A stretch of 64,000 bases of DNA from Astrocystis sublimbata (GCA_022453515.1 JAJNNY010000008.1:930001-994000); one strand, 5' to 3'; positions 12,224 through 26,700 are shown, numbered from the stretch's first letter. Numbers and translations are program-made. The notes: generated by a model not told the origin, from the sequence alone.

Positions 12224-13540
12224 GTTGAGCGCAAACGGTGACAGAATACAGAAAGCGGAAGAACAAAAACGCGCAAGCTCGAATGTTTTGACGGGCTATG
12301 GGCTGTCGTAGATGCTGGTCGTGACATGAGAGGTTGCTCAGACGGATCAAGTGGTTGGTTGATTCGCGCGTTGCGGCTTAGTTTAGGTACTTAGTAGGTA
12401 GGTACTAGCGGGAGGAGGGCGAGGTAGGTAGGGGTCAGTGCACGTCATCCGCAGGCGGCAGAAGATCAATAGCACCAGCATCTGCATGTACCCAACAGTA
12501 GGAGGTAGCTGATAAGCAGAACCTTTGTACTGTGTGTCTGTCAGACGTGCCTCCCCATCTATCCCATTTCGGCACCGTGGTACTGATGGCATAAACCTTG
12601 AAGGCAGAAAGGCAGTATCCGTTCCCGTTTCCGTTTCCGTATGTCTCGGATGTACGCATTCTGTAGGTATGTGTATATACTATTAGATAGTACTCATTTC
12701 TCTGCATGTTCTCCTAGACAACCAGATGATCAGATGAAGGTGATGCGCTAATCTACAGTACGTTCCTCATTAGGTACAACACACACACTCGCACCCTCTA
12801 TCGCCGACATTGACAATTGCCTTGTTTGTAGGTAATTAGCGTGCAGCTCCCACAACATGAAGGAACCTTGCAAGTCGCAACAGATCCCGAACTCATAAGG
12901 AAATAAGACGTTGCACAGGTTGAGGGCAAGAGTAACCTTTAAAACCAGAAGGAGGTGAGGCAAGAAGTAGGTTACTCAAGTGCCTACATGTAGATACAGT
13001 AAATACACTGTGCCTTCTTTTCATAATCGCTCCTTCTCTACATATGTAGCTACGGATATGTACATAGGTAGGGTAGGTACACGCATTAACTGATACAGTG
13101 GCGGCGGCTGCTGCTGGGGTGATGAGACGTTTTGTTGACAAGAGCTGATCTACCCCGCCAAATGCCAACGCCAGCGACCAGCAATGCCACCCACACCCAG
13201 TCTTGAGCTATCATCCCTCCACCACTTACACTTACCTACCTACTAATCGTCGGACGGTCTGAGGTCCATCTGTTTATACATGCCATAGCAGAAGGCCATA
13301 GCACGCACTACCATAGGATTATTTTCACGCCTAGCCATACTCCATACCCCCTACTAATCTCCACCGCCACCATCCATCATCTTGATTGACACGATTGACA
13401 CCACAAGTGAAAGTGAGCCTGTTCGAGCACCATTGAAAGACGTATACGCTATCACGCAGAACCTAGCTAGCATCTACGTCAGACCGTGGGACACACCTGC
13501 ACCAAGCGGCGACGGCACCGCTTCTGCCGCTTCTGCCACC
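12224..13540. promoter_or_regulatory. Divergent upstream region of Wbp11-like and Dbf2-like genes
   Basis: This 1.3-kb region separates two divergent start codons. It holds repeated GGTAGGT/TACCTAC words (about 12384-12432 and 13060-13080) and a short CCGTTT repeat near 12620. No additional gene is recognised. It presumably includes both promoters and long 5' leaders. Confidence 0.45.
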
Positions 13541-15716
13541 ATGGCCAGCTTCATCACCAACATGTTCCCCCCTTCCCAGGGCTCCAGGGATGCTCAGTCC
13601 TCGGCCGACGCCAACTTCCCCGGCACGCCCACCAAGAACAAAAACAGCTTCATCGACCCCGACTACACGCCCCACGGCAGCCCCAGCAAGAAGACCATCC
13701 CCCCGGGCGCCCACGACCTGCCCGCCGCCTTCGAGAATGCCCTGAAGCTCAATCCCACCGCCGGCGTGCTCGACAGCCCCGTCAAGCTGAAGCCCAAGAC
13801 CAGCGCCGCGCCCCTGTCCCCCACCAAGAGCAACATCCAGCCCGCCGACGACGACCCCTTCGCCGACCCTTCGCCCGGCCTCCAAGACCGCAGCATCATC
13901 CACAAGACCGCACAGTCGCCCGAGACCCCCATCAAGCAGCAGGGCCAGGAGAACACGCCGCCTTCGCGTTCCTCCCGCATTCCCCAGCTGAACCACAACC
14001 AGGCCGCCCTCTCGCGCCATGAACTGTACCAGCCTCGCGAGGGCAAACCCCAAGCCCCGCCTACCACCACCAAGAAGTTCAACACGGCCCGCGGCCTGAC
14101 TCCGGAAGAGCTCGAGATCCTGAAGAAGCCCTCCGTCCGCCGTCTGGTCAACGTCACCCAGCTCTGTACGAGTCCCCCCAACTTGCCTGCCTGGCTTCTC
14201 GCTCGTCTTGTCTTTGCCAAGCTAACCTGTTCGCTCCAGACTTCCTAGACTACTATTTCGATCTGCTCACGTACGTCGGCTCCAGGCAGACCCGGTTGAA
14301 CGCCTTCAAGGCCGACGTCCCCCCGCCGCCTGAGACAGAGAAAGAAGAGTACGACAAGCTGTGGCAGAAGTATGCCGGTCGCGAGCGTGCCGCGCTGCGC
14401 AAGCGTCGCATAAGGCTCCGCCACGGCGATTTCCAGATCCTCACCCAGGTCGGCCAGGGAGGCTATGGACAGGTCTTCCTTGCCCAGAAGAAGGACACGC
14501 GGGAAGTGTGCGCCTTGAAGGTCATGAACAAGAAGCTGCTGTTCAAGCTCGACGAGATCCGCCACGTGCTGACCGAGCGCGACATCCTGACAACCGCCAA
14601 CAGCGAGTGGCTGGTCCGTCTCCTGTACTCATTCCAGGACGACAAGAGTATCTATCTTGCCATGGAATACGTCCCTGGTGGCGACTTCAGGACTCTGCTC
14701 AACAACACTGGCGTGCTTTCCAATCGGCATGCGCGCTTCTATATCGCCGAGATGTTCTGCTCCGTCGATGCCCTTCACAAGCTTGGCTATATTCACCGCG
14801 ATCTAAAACCCGAAAACTTCCTCGTCGACTCGACGGGACACGTCAAGCTGACCGATTTCGGCCTGGCCGCCGGCAACGTCGCCTCTTCGAAAATCAACTC
14901 GATGCGCGTCAGGCTCGAGAAGGCTTCCGAGACCTCGGTTCCCTTCGGCAAGGCTATGGATCAGAGGACCATAGCCGAGCGCCGCGAGGGCTACCAGACG
15001 ATGCGCGAAAACGACGTAAATTATGCCAAGTCCATCGTAGGGTCTCCCGACTACATGGCTCCCGAGGTCCTGCGGGGCGAGGAGTACGACTTTACCGTGG
15101 ATTATTGGAGTCTGGGGTGCATGTTGTTTGAGGCTCTGACCGGTTTCCCACCCTTTGCCGGCTCCTCGGCTGACGAGACCTGGCGTAATCTGAAGCATTG
15201 GCGAGAGGTGCTCAAGCGCCCTGTCTGGGAGGATCCCAACTACTTCCTCAGCAACCGAACATGGAACTTCATCACCACGTAAGTCAACACGCCCGTGTCT
15301 CTCCCTCTCTCTCTTCCCAGTCAAGTAGGTTGGTTGATTTCCGGCGCTGACTGAACCTTAGCTGTATCAATTCGCGGTCCAAGCGCTTCTCCAACATCGA
15401 TGATATTTACCAAAACCAATACTTCTCCGAAGTGGACTGGCAAACGTTAAGACAGTCGAAAGCCCCCTTCGTTCCCGAGCTGGACTCTGAAACCGATGCG
15501 GGCTATTTTGACGATTTCAGTAACGAGGCCGACATGGCCAAGTACAAGGAGGTCCATGACAAGCAACAGGCTCTGGAAACCATGGCCGATCGAGAAGAGT
15601 CGATGGGCAAAGGTCTATTTGTCGGCTTTACCTTCCGTCACCGCAAGACCACGACGGAGGATGGTAGTCCACGCAAACGAATCCAGACGGACGGAAGCTT
15701 TGGTACGATGCTCTAA
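13541..15716 (+). CDS. NDR/LATS-family kinase Dbf2/SidB (mitotic exit / septation)
   Basis: Three exons (13541-14165, 14240-15278, 15362-15716) give 672 aa. Introns are 74 and 83 nt, with donors GTACGA and GTAAGT. The start sits in an ideal GCCACCATGG context; the open frame further upstream lacks an ATG. The N-terminus (1-200) is disordered with many SP/TP sites. A Mob-binding helix region (about 209-270) precedes the kinase domain: GQGGYG loop (281-286), Lys302, HRDLKPEN (394-401), DFG (414-416), the insert between DFG and APE typical of NDR kinases, and the activation-loop serine in AKSIVGSPDYMAPE (about 471-482). The C-terminal hydrophobic motif FVGFTFRH carries Thr645. Family members act with Mob1 in the septation or mitotic exit network at spindle poles and septa. 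Confidence 0.95.
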
Positions 15717-17897
15717 CCTAGGAGGCAGGTTCCAGTTGCGACTGACGCTTCATCTTCTTACGTCATCGTTCATATCGTGTTATCCGTATCTTTGGGGGGC
15801 GGAATGGGAGGCGGCAAGCAATCGGATCCATTGCCGCGGGATACGCTATGAAGGAAGATCGTCATAATCTAGAGGGTTGGCCATGTCTTGGCAAGGGTAT
15901 CGTTCGTTCATCACCAACGGCTTCGGAACGACTACCTGCGCCATGGGGAATGGCGGTTGGCTTTGGAGGGTAGATGTCTTGTGGGGTCGTGCATAATGCT
16001 TATCATGTTTGGGAGTTTGGACGGATTCGGATTGGGATTGGGAGCACAACGGGGTGCTCTTGCATGCAGCATCGAGATGGGAACATGATAAACTCGCTTC
16101 TTCGTCGGGAGGCGAGGACAGCAATTGTATAACACTGTGGTATTGTGTGGTTTAGACCGAGAGAGCCCAAACAATAGACCATCAATGTGGTGAAGACAAG
16201 TCAAACCCAACCAAATGTGCTACAGCAACTCGAACAATCACCACGGTAATTCGAAACTTACCTACCTATGCGTGTTCTTGATGAATTGTTCAGCTCGGGA
16301 TGTCAATACACCGACGTCATCGGCTCCAGGAAGTGAAAGATGCAATGCCAGCTGCAATGCCATCGTACACGGACACTGCAGAAACGAAGGCCGACGGATG
16401 GTCGTATCCAGCGTAAAGCACCGGCGATCGGGATATCTTCTCGGTACAAATTTAAATTTTAAAGCTGGAGCCGAGGTCATCATCTACCTAGGTACATATA
16501 CCTACTACAGAAGGACGACGCAGTGTAGCTTGGTTTCTGCCCATATCGGGTTCGACAGACACACCTAGGCCAATACCACGCACTTTTGGACACCAGCCTT
16601 ACCGCTCATCATAATGAGGATGGCCAGCCGACTTCGGTATCTCGCCTTTTCTATGCATAAATGGAAGCATGCCAATGCGCCATAAACAAACCTTTGTGGT
16701 ATGTACGCGTAAACCGGCAGCATCTGGCACCATGAGGCCAGCGTCTCGGTCCCGACAGTCTTTGTGTGTTACTCTTCAACAACAGCAGGTTTGCTTTGGC
16801 CGTTCATCATTGGTTCCCACGTAGCTCTCGGATATCCCCCATATCGAGCTCCGTAAGGTATTGATTGAACCTGATGCCTTACGCCAAAGCTCGACTGAAA
16901 AACCACCAAGCTTTCATCGACAACATCATGTTCAGTGAACATGGCCCAATTGGTAGCATGGCATTGAACTGGGTTGAGAACGGATTTGGGTATTTCTTGA
17001 AAGCTAGCTTCGCCAAAAAGGCGTCTGGTCTTGATAGTCGCCTTGTTTCAGTCACCCTGCCCTCCAGCCGATGGACTGTACCAGACATCCAGAGCACATA
17101 CATAGCGGAGGTTGGTAGTCCGGGGTAGGTAAGCACTGTTCGCGGGCTTCGTTAATGTGGCAACTTTTGTGAGACCTGTCTTGCGTGCGTCGAGTCCTCA
17201 ACGTCTCACCGATTCCTCGCCCACGTGCGTAGAATTTTATTCATTCATGGCTGCGGGCAGAAAGGCGGTCCGCTTCTGGACGCGCGGCTGGATCTGAAAA
17301 GAAAGCCACTGCTGCTTTTCCCGTATACTACGCCGGGCACTCCAAACAACCCCTTTCCTTGTCGCGTCGTCTATGCGATCGAACTAGGTCAGTAAGCCAC
17401 ACACATTCCACCCACTCATCGGTACATATGTCGTCAGACAAGGACTGTATGTATCACAGCTCAGCCATCGGAGCTGATTTCAATCTCTTTTTTTTCACGA
17501 GGCTCGGCTTTGATCGGAGCCTATTAGAAAAAGCGACAGTGACCCCGACCTGACGTGGCATCTGCACATCTGACTTGGCTTTTGTTTCTGTCTGTGACAT
17601 TACCTAAAAAAAAACCAGCCTCGGAGGCTCAAGGTTACCCACAAGCCAAAGACGAACGTACGTACATCCTAGGCGATGACGAATGCAGACTGTGGCGACT
17701 TGCTTCATATCTTGTTTCTCAACATATCCCATTAGGTTATAAAAAGGGAGTGTTCCTCGGGCCATCTTGTCTTATTCTACTTCCAGCCACGCAGGAACAT
17801 CTAGACGCCCACTCGAACATCAGCTACCTCGATCTGCCCCAGAAAAAAAAAAGCAGACGAAAAAAGAATCAGCAGAAAGGAACAAGGGCTTTTCACG
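15717..17897. other. Intergenic region between Dbf2-like and CFEM-like genes
   Basis: No gene is recognised. An 87-codon plus frame at 16865-17128 overlaps an equally long minus frame and resembles nothing known. The right end holds the promoter of the CFEM-like gene, with a strong TATA box at 17738. Confidence 0.5.
17738..17747 (+). promoter_or_regulatory. TATA box of the CFEM-like gene
   Basis: TATAAAAAGG lies 160 bp upstream of the inferred start codon at 17898. It is a near-consensus TATA element at a plausible distance for a fungal promoter. Confidence 0.6.
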
Positions 17898-18940
17898 ATG
17901 CTTTCCAAGGTCTTCATCCTCCTCGCAGCGAGGTTTGCTTCGGCAAAATGGTGGGAGGGAGCGCCTGAGTGTGCTGTAAGATGAGAGTTCCGTCTTCTTA
18001 TCTACGATCTCATATTCTCCCAGACCTTGTTATATTCTCTGACCTTGTTATGCTTGATTCCATCTCATATAAGCTCAAGAAGAAAATGGAACAGAACATT
18101 GACTTTCCCCACTAGCAATCTTGCCTCTCCTCTGCATGGGGTGGCCCTAGCGGCACAAGCAGCTTGTGGCCCCAGCAGTCCGAGTACTGCGACAAAGAGA
18201 AGGGAAATAAGATCGGCGACTGCATCGACGACGCCTGCAGCAAGACGAAGCCGGCCTTCTCCTCATACTCCTCTCTCTCCTCGTCCTTGTGTTCGAGGTA
18301 TGAATCGTGCACGGCCGCCGGCAGCACGGGCGTGCAGACCATCACGTATCCCGGCGGGCCCGTGACCTGGGCCGCGCCAGGCGGCTGGGGCAGCAAGTTC
18401 TTCGGCAACGGTCCCAGCGGCGGACAACACGGAGGCGGTGGGCCAGCCAGCAGCGAGGGCCAGTGGAGCGGCCCCAACGGCACCGACTACTCGCAGTACT
18501 GGTCCGACTGGGCGTCCGCGTACAGCGGGTCGGGGACATGGGCCGGCGGCGTTGTGACGGTCACGGGCTGCGCTTTCGATGGCTCGCCATGGTTCGTGGG
18601 GCCCAACTGCGGCTGGAACGGCCTCGGCGGATTCAACGGCTTTGTCGGATGGGGCTCAGGCTGGAGCTGGGGTCCTACCTCCACGCAAACCGTCACGGTC
18701 ACGACGACGGACGCCGACGGGAAGCAGACTATCGAGACGGGCCTCGGCACGGTTGCGGTTGCGGTGAGCGGCCAGCTTACGACGTCGGCACTCGTTGGCG
18801 TCCTAGCCAAGGAGACGGGAAAGCCTGGCCAGAACGCGGCACCGAGGGTTGCAGGCCCGCCGGGTGCCGAGGGCTCGATTGTCACGGTTGCCTTGGGTTT
18901 CGGATTTTTCGCCGTCGTCGCTATTACGAGCATGCTGTAA
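17898..18940 (+). CDS. Secreted CFEM-like, Gly/Trp-rich, probable GPI-anchored protein
   Basis: Two exons (17898-17975, 18116-18940) give 300 aa; the 140-nt intron has a GTAAGA donor and a TTGAC branch-like site. Residues 1-16 form a signal peptide (MLSKVFILLAARFASA). The mature start has PECAQSC (Cys25, Cys29), then Cys51, Cys62, Cys67, Cys85 and Cys91. The first pair matches the beginning of the CFEM domain, but the later spacing differs and only seven cysteines are seen, with DCIDDAC in place of a CxC, so CFEM-like is safer than CFEM. The middle (about 105-220) is rich in Gly, Trp and Ser. The end is a hydrophobic tail (GFGFFAVVAITSML) after small residues, as in GPI-anchored wall proteins. 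The role is unknown; CFEM proteins elsewhere act in haem binding or as surface effectors. Confidence 0.66.
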
Positions 18941-19239
18941 AGCATGTAATCAAGTAAGTATATCCGAACACTTTTAACTGAGATGATGTTCCGTCATGGT
19001 GGCATGCTAGCCGAACTGGTAATCTAATGATTCTCTTGTGTAGTCAAGAATACTAAAGGGAAACGAAGAAGAGATGAGAATAACGAGAAAGTTTGCTTTA
19101 CATATGAAGCATGAGCTACGAACACAAGTAAGGAGAGAGTGAACTCAGGAAAGAAAAGGGGGTGATGAACCGGGTCCTCAGTGTCACATATCAAATGTTG
19201 CGACATACACAGACAACATCCCTAATTCCATCTAACCAC

Positions 19240-19242
19240 ACA

Positions 19243-19279
<37 letters not shown>

Positions 19280-19290
19280 CACATACACAC
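19240..19290. repeat. Compound CA/TA microsatellite
   Basis: A run of CA dinucleotides is followed directly by a run of AT dinucleotides and then ACATACACAC. It is a typical compound microsatellite in the gene-poor region. Confidence 0.85.
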
Positions 19291-19350
19291 CTATGTCCAT
19301 ACACACTACTATGTTCATACACACTACTATGTCCATACACACTACTATGA
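19291..19350. repeat. Three copies of an 18-bp tandem repeat
   Basis: The unit CTATGTCCATACACACTA is repeated three times (19291, 19309, 19327) with one C/T difference in the second copy, and a partial fourth copy follows. It adjoins the CA/TA microsatellite. Confidence 0.85.
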
Positions 19351-22300
19351 CAGAAATGCCACTGAGTCGCATACATCCGCTAGATGGGAACGTTCGTGAT
19401 GATATCGAAAACCAACCTTGAATTTGGGGAGCCCAGTTATCGTTGTGATAAGTCGTGATTGGTGACCTAGACCGCAGTTCGTAAACAAGTGGCTCACACT
19501 CACATTAGACTATGAACTTCTTGAGTCAACATGGCTGAATAAACAATATATCCAATGCTTGTCTCTTACCCACGTTTACCATGGTGCTTTCATATAGTCT
19601 GGCAAGAATTGTAGGTCATATTCACCCTTGAACCGCTGCTATTTGCGGGCATGGGGATTTTCGCCCGTCGCGTGCTAAGGGCAGAAGAACAGCGTGGTAA
19701 GGGAGTGTCTATATACAGAGGCGTCTTCTCTGTTCGCTTCACTTCATAGACCAAGCTTGTCCTGTCGATCACCTTCGAGGTGCACCCGGTGTCTGTTCGT
19801 CTTGAAGATCTTCGTATTATGTGCTTTTTCTGTGACTTGACTTGCCATGGAAGTTAAGAACGGAGTCGGCGAACTGTGGCTCGAGCTGTCTGGGTCACCG
19901 AATCCCCATTGCTCTATTTTGAGTATCGGGTAGGCTTGGGCTCAGGAGTCAGGCTTCTCTTGCGTCGAAGGTTGGGACGCAGGTGAGTAAGTGGTCCGCA
20001 GCTCTTCCTCTTCATGAAGAAGATGAGCAATAAGTAAGTAGGCGCGGGTGCTAACTTCAACTGAAACCTTCGCCATGTTGTTCTCTTTTAGTAATGTGCT
20101 TGTTGGCAACCCTAGAATGAATGGCATTGAAATACATGAGTATGATATGGCCACTAACACAAAGCATTGACTGCAGTCGACTACCCTGCTCTGTTGTCTC
20201 GAGCATAACCGAACCCTGTGAATGACATTTCACGCATTCGTTTGTGAAGAAGCATATAAGCATTTGTTGATGAACCAGCAACGCATTGGGACGTCGAGAT
20301 CCAACATGGCGGTGTCAGTGAAGCATAACTCAAACCAGCCCTATGGCGTCGTCTTAGCTTGGTATATCGAATTGATGAAAATTCTCGTCGCGTGATTGGT
20401 TGTAGGATCCCATTGGTGAGTACTGAGCATTCAACCTGGCGGTGATCATGATAGTCCCGATGAGTGTGGAAATAAAAGTAACAGTTGACCGAACTTTGGT
20501 GTTTGTACTATCAACGATCTGATGATCAGTTTATCGCACAGCGATTTAGGTTGTGCTGAAGTTCAGCGTTGGCACATTGATTGCCCTCGAATTGGCGAGC
20601 TGTAACTGATACGGAAGGGGCCGTGTCTCTACATCCCAAATGTGGCGGTAGGCTTGGTGATATAGTACATGAGCATCCTACTCGAAGATGAAAAGTCCAA
20701 AATTTGGCTGGAAGTGGCAATTGCCATTTAACTGAAAACAAGATACACCATTGGCAAGGCCAGGAAGCTCGCTATTGCTTTCGGCGGTGGCGGACGTTGT
20801 CCATAATCTAGCGATCATTCCTATAGTATGAGGATTGTGGCCAAGCCAGCTTGTGTTGTCTGCAACTTCTTTTTTCAGTTTCGGTTTCTCACAGACTCAA
20901 TTGATTTACTATAGCTCATAAATTTCGGAGTTGCATGAAGCGCTTACCTACGAAGCCACGAGAAGGGATCTGAGACTTTGGTACGTGCCTTTCACGAATA
21001 GATAACAAGTCTTCTAGTACATGATCTTAGAATTTGGATGTCGTTATCATTGGTAGAAACTTCATGCGCAGCCCTACCAGTGGATTCATCTTGGTAGACG
21101 TCCGTCCACTCTTTGATGCAATATTTGTTATCTCGCGCAATGTACCATGCAATATCTCTCAATCAGCGCTCGCTATCTCATATCTGAGAGGCTTGAGGCG
21201 TGATTACCAGCGATCATCACGGTGTGCTTATCAAACCCAGCAGGCAAGTAAGCTCTACCAAGACGATAGCATTCTCGGCCCTAGTGACCTCCCGTCTTAA
21301 CCGTTGATCCAGAACATCTACGAAAGATAAGAACACAATACGGCAAAGATGAGTTTTGCATATATAACACATCCGTCCTCCTTGTAACCAGCGGCGTTGT
21401 TTCGTCCCTCTGACAAAACCCACAGGGACTAAAGCGAGTACTTGTCGTTGACCATCCTCAGGCCGCCCACAAAACCCACCTCACGTGGCCTTCTTCCGAT
21501 CGGCAAGTTCGGGGCATGAGCAACAGGACAAGCAATGCAAGCACAGTGTAGGGATCGCACATTACCTTGCAAACGAATTCATCAACGAAAGCGCACGAGC
21601 AAGCCATGGTATGCCGGGGAGAAGCACGAGTGAGATTGCTAAGGCGACGGAGTACGCCGAGCAGAAGGTGGGAAATGACCAAGATCTGCCAAAGAATCGA
21701 CGGCGGCATAGGTCAGTCGGACAGAATTGGAGACTCAAGACCTCGATCGACAATCCAGGGATGCCCCCGCGCCGCGCCGCTCGAGACTGAAGACGAGGAG
21801 GCAGGCAGAGCAGGGGTGGACCCCCACGCGTCATTTCATTTCCTCTCTTGGAGGGCGTTCCCTCTCAGCTGCATACGACTACAACTGGAAATCACCACCG
21901 AGCGTCGTCGAGTGACGCCCACGCTCGCCATCCCACACGCACCCCTCGCCCAGCCAGCCGACCAGCGGCTTGCCGTCTTCGTGGTGCGGCAGGGGATAAT
22001 GCGACTGCATATGATGCCTGTCGTTATATCGACGCATTAAGCTGCAGACCAGTCGCTTTTGGTTCCTCCTGCTTCAAAGGCATTGCTGACCTCTGCTTGC
22101 AATAACCGGTAGGCGAGGAGGGAGGCGCCGTCATATATCACCATCGGGTTGGAGCAGCAGTGTGTACGCGTTCGCTCGGGATTTCAGCCTATTGTCTAGG
22201 CGTACGAGTACACTCAACGTCCCTCTTCTGCTGCTGCCGCCATCGTCGGTCTCCTGCGTCTGTAGATGATTTCCAATTCAATGTGAGTGAGCCCCTTCCG

Positions 22301-23740
22301 GGTGGACCGAATGTACTCGTACAGTCTCGCCACCGAGCGAGCGCCTACCCGTGTTTTCGGGCCGTATGGGCTAGCCCTCGCCAGCATACACATGAATCTA
22401 CTTACACTAGACTACCCGTGAAGTGTCGCTGCAGTTGATTTCGAAGCGATCCCTCTCGAGTTGCAGGACTCAAGGGTCCCAACTGGTGGAGCTATACTCG
22501 AGTCAGCGAAGGAGACAGCTCTGAGACTGGCGTCAGCCTCCGTTGGTGTGCGCATGGCCCGTTCTGAAAATCCATACGACATGTTCCGGTTCTTTGTCGT
22601 AGCTCTACATAGTATGTAGGTAGCATCAAATCTGAGTCTAGCCTAGCGGGCCCCTCTTAACAAATACTTTGTGTGTGTCTGATTATTATTACTCTCTTCT
22701 GGCAGTCCAGGAAGTAGATGAATTCCATTACCACAGGACAGATAGATCGCGGCTCGTGGCGAGCAATACGTCTCGCTCGAAATTCCGATCAACTCATCGA
22801 AGCTTTCCCATGTTGTAAGAAAACGGAACGTTCATTGGTAAGTAATAAACCCCCATGCTTACATCTCCATCCCACGGAATTATTATAGTGCCCCGCAGCT
22901 GCAGCAACTATCGAGCTAAGACCAGGGATCCAGGCAAAGCCAGACATGGGACTAGGATTAGCTACCTGCTAGCTAGGCTCGCTAGGCTTGTCCGACATCA
23001 AGACACTCTCGAGAACGAAGGATATGCCCGTAAACTATGTAACCATGCATATGGAACAACCCTGAGCTAGGCTGTTTGGGGTATAGAGGAGGAAGTCTGA
23101 GGCCAGACCAGACGGTACGTGCTGGATACGCGAACCATGGTCGTTACGAGTACATCCAGGACGCGGGGCAGACTGTCATATGCCAATACTGAATAACGCA
23201 CGTCCTTCGAGGCTGAAAATCATCATGATGTCGACTGACTTTCGCGCAATGTAAGATGAAGCCGACAAATCGCAATGCCGCCGCATCTCATAACGCTAGT
23301 CATCACATCACAGACGCCTGCATAGCTTCCCTTGGTAGCTTGAGTCACGCGCAGACAGCGTTTTGGGTGATAGATTCGCGAGCTGAGGGGTCCATGTACC
23401 TAATAGCGAAAAGGCCTACTGAACTTCCAAGGTTGTTGCCTACTGACTAACTTATGCATAGTATATATACGCAGGCACGTGGCAGATGATTGTTGCCGTT
23501 CCAGAGGAATACTAGACAGTAGGTAGGTTGCTGACTTCGTCGGTCCGCATAGCCAGTCCTCCGTAAATATAAGCTTGTCATGCTTGTACAGACCACACCA
23601 GACACCCCTCACTCATCCCGGAACCTAACAACATCACAGTCGTGGGGGTTAGAACGGGGCAAAGGCCCACGTAACCTCCCTGCTTGGTGTGAGGCCGTGC
23701 ACACCCAACTTGACAGTTAGTTACGAGTAGGTTCAACTAT

Positions 23741-26700
23741 GTTTAACTTAGCATGTACATAGGATGTAGGTAGTAACTGTGACCTGGTGCTGAACTCACA
23801 GGCGCGCTACCTAGTATCGAGTCATAAGCTCCTTCAGGGTGCCTTTCATTGGGTCGACGTTCGCTTAAGACAAAGCTTGCGCGAGTAGATCGATAAACCG
23901 TAGTTAAGAGACGGACGGCGAGCGAGCCATATGGAGCAGAATGGCCGGAATGGCCGGACATCAAGAAGCTTAAAGACTGGCTATCGCCGGCTCATGTTGG
24001 GAACGGGTATATATCACCTGTACATAACGGGCAGTGATCCGAGAAAGGCACATCTTGCAGCAAAATGTTATTGTGTATAAGCATCCCGCAGTCAAGGTTC
24101 AGCCCATGCAAGAGATTTGAATCCTACCTGCCTTTTGCGTGGTGCGGGATGAGACCCCCAATTCTCTGACCGACTTGTTTACCAAGCGCCGCGTGCCTTC
24201 CGGTAGCAACCTATTCCATTCCCTACCCAGACGATCTGCAGTCCATCGAGGGACAGTTGGAGACGGAATGATCAGTTGGTACTGGGGGGCAGAGAAGAGC
24301 TAGAGTTGCATTCACGATCGAGAGAAAGCTTCTAGAACGCCGACCCAGTCAGCCCTGGCCAATAGGGCCTATGGAGAGGCTCAACCCACGGAGCGGCGGC
24401 TTGCCACTCAGGTTCAGCTTCGTCGAACCCAACCCACCCCATAAATGAAAATCATTCGCAGCTGGCCGAGACAGGAAGGCCATCAGGTGAACAGCCTACA
24501 TGTGCATACATACCAACGTTGAGTTTCCGTCAGCTCCAGACGAATAGACGGCAGATCAACGAAGGCGGTGCACCATCGAAATCTGGTTTGCGTCACCCAC
24601 AAGAACTAACATCTCAGTAAGTAGATAGATAGATCGTGACTTTTGAGAAGCACGCGACAGCGAGTGCTAGCAACGTCTGACATCACACCGAGACAAGCCA
24701 CGTGATGGAATTTTTGGCACCATCTGAAGAGTATCCGTATATATTCAGCCCCGGCTCAGTATCAAGTACTGCTAGAGGGTATTATAAGACCTGGCAGCTT
24801 TAGAGCAGAAGATAGCTCCAGATACATGTCTCAGTATCGACACTCACACCCATCAGCATGCTGAACATGAATTGTTTTAGGTGTAATCCCACCAGTAGCG
24901 TCACCTCTCAAGTTTGCCATGACTCTCATGACAGCATCTTCCCCACAGAACAGCGGCTAAGGCCAAGGGTTCACAGCAAGGGTCGGTCTTACATGGTGTT
25001 TGAATGGGGGGCATAGGCGATAGAACGACATCTGCCCATTTGACCACGACTACGAGTATGTCTGTACACATTTATTCTTACTTAAAATAGGTGAACCGGC
25101 CCTGTGCCTGTGATATACCCGTGCCGAGATTATGAACCGAAATTATTGATCGGGCCTGCTGTTAGACCAGGGCCCAGGTACGAGTAGACATGCGATTTTT
25201 GATCGATCTCTCGCAGGAGACAGCGCTTTTAGACAAAACGCTAAAGTGCGCCCATGTGGAACCAACACCGGCCATCTGGCTCAAGGCGTCCCCATCATCC
25301 CAGTAATTTTCCAGTCATTATCCTCGGTGACTAGTGCTCCTTTAGGCCGTCAGTCGCAGGATACTCGTACTAGTCTCTGCCTTCACAGTACTTCTTCCAT
25401 ACGGTAGTTCTGGGTAGCCGGGCTGCGCAGCCTCATTGGCTCGAGGGAGGAAAGGCTACTAGTAACATACCAGTATGTCGCGTAGTTCTAGTGTACTAGC
25501 ATGTGTTGTGGATGCTCTTCGGCGTATTATGGACATGCTGTTCCGGACAACTACTACGAATAGTAAACTGCACAGAAGATCGTTCAAGTGTGTAAGCACC
25601 AATGGCCAGGCTTCAAGATTCGGGCCAGACGGCTACTCTTCTTGCATTTCATACACGTATATACATGAGTACGTGTAGCTACAGAGACAGCTAGGTAACT
25701 CAACATCAGCGATGTTCGGTTTGTCAAGTAAGAAAAAAAACGGGAATTGTGTTACGAGATCTTCGAAGTAAAGCCAAGCTTGCTCAGGCCCAATGAATGT
25801 TGCAGCTTGGTCAGCTCTGCGCTGAGCCCACTCAGTAAGTCGTACAAATGTTTTACCCAGACGGACCAGACTCTTTTAAGCTCAAGTGTACCTGGGCTTG
25901 CCTACCAATGGGAGACATCGGCCGGAGGGCGCAACTCAAGAGAATTTGCTGCAGAATCCACATGCTGAAACTTGTCGTGAACTACTCGGCACTAGCCATA
26001 TGTATACTACCTCTCTCCGAGGCAGCCACAGAACCAAAGTAGCTACGCTTCTCATATGAGCACAGCTCGACATACATATCAAAATCTGGCGTTCCAGGGT
26101 CCCATTCACAGAATTGTCCAGGCGTTCGAGGCCTACCAAACAGCGCCCCTCGCTTCGGGCTGCAGCAGGGGGGCTCGAGGGTGGAGTACCGGCGCGTGAG
26201 GTTTGGAGTTTCGGGATGCGGGAGCGCCCAAGATTGCACGGCGGCATACTCTTACAGACATACAGACTCGACAGGTAAGTACTGTAAGTTTCGATAGTGT
26301 AGGTATACCATGTCATGGCCGGACTGGCGGATTGCCTGTCTGGGCCTACCAACCTACCTAGCCTGCCAGCCAGCCAACCTACATATTGGACTTGAGAAGG
26401 TGGTGTAGATTCATGTTGGTGCTGTGTAAGTCGGGTAGGTTTACACGAATTGCAAATTGGTCGCCAAGAGCAGCTGCCGATCAACAGCACCTTCAACGAC
26501 TTACTTTACTTGTAAGTAAGACAGCCATCCATCCCACTTTCACGAATCGCTCGGAGGAGTCGCTAGAAGAAGCAGTGACCCTTTGTTCCCTGGAAGCTGT
26601 TCCCAGCATCGCCAGGACAGACGGACAGACAGGCAGACAGGCTGCGGCTGGTGTGTCGATTTGGGCTTTGTTCGTGGTCCGTCGGTGGTCCGTCGGGCCT

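Larger units (their letters stand above)
18941..23740. other. Gene-poor region, left half
   Basis: No frame here joins into a recognisable protein on either strand. The longest frames are overlapping antisense pairs (for example 21485-22105) with no domain. Simple repeats occur at 19240-19350. Composition is ordinary rather than strongly AT-rich, so this is not an obvious repeat-induced mutation block. Confidence 0.45.
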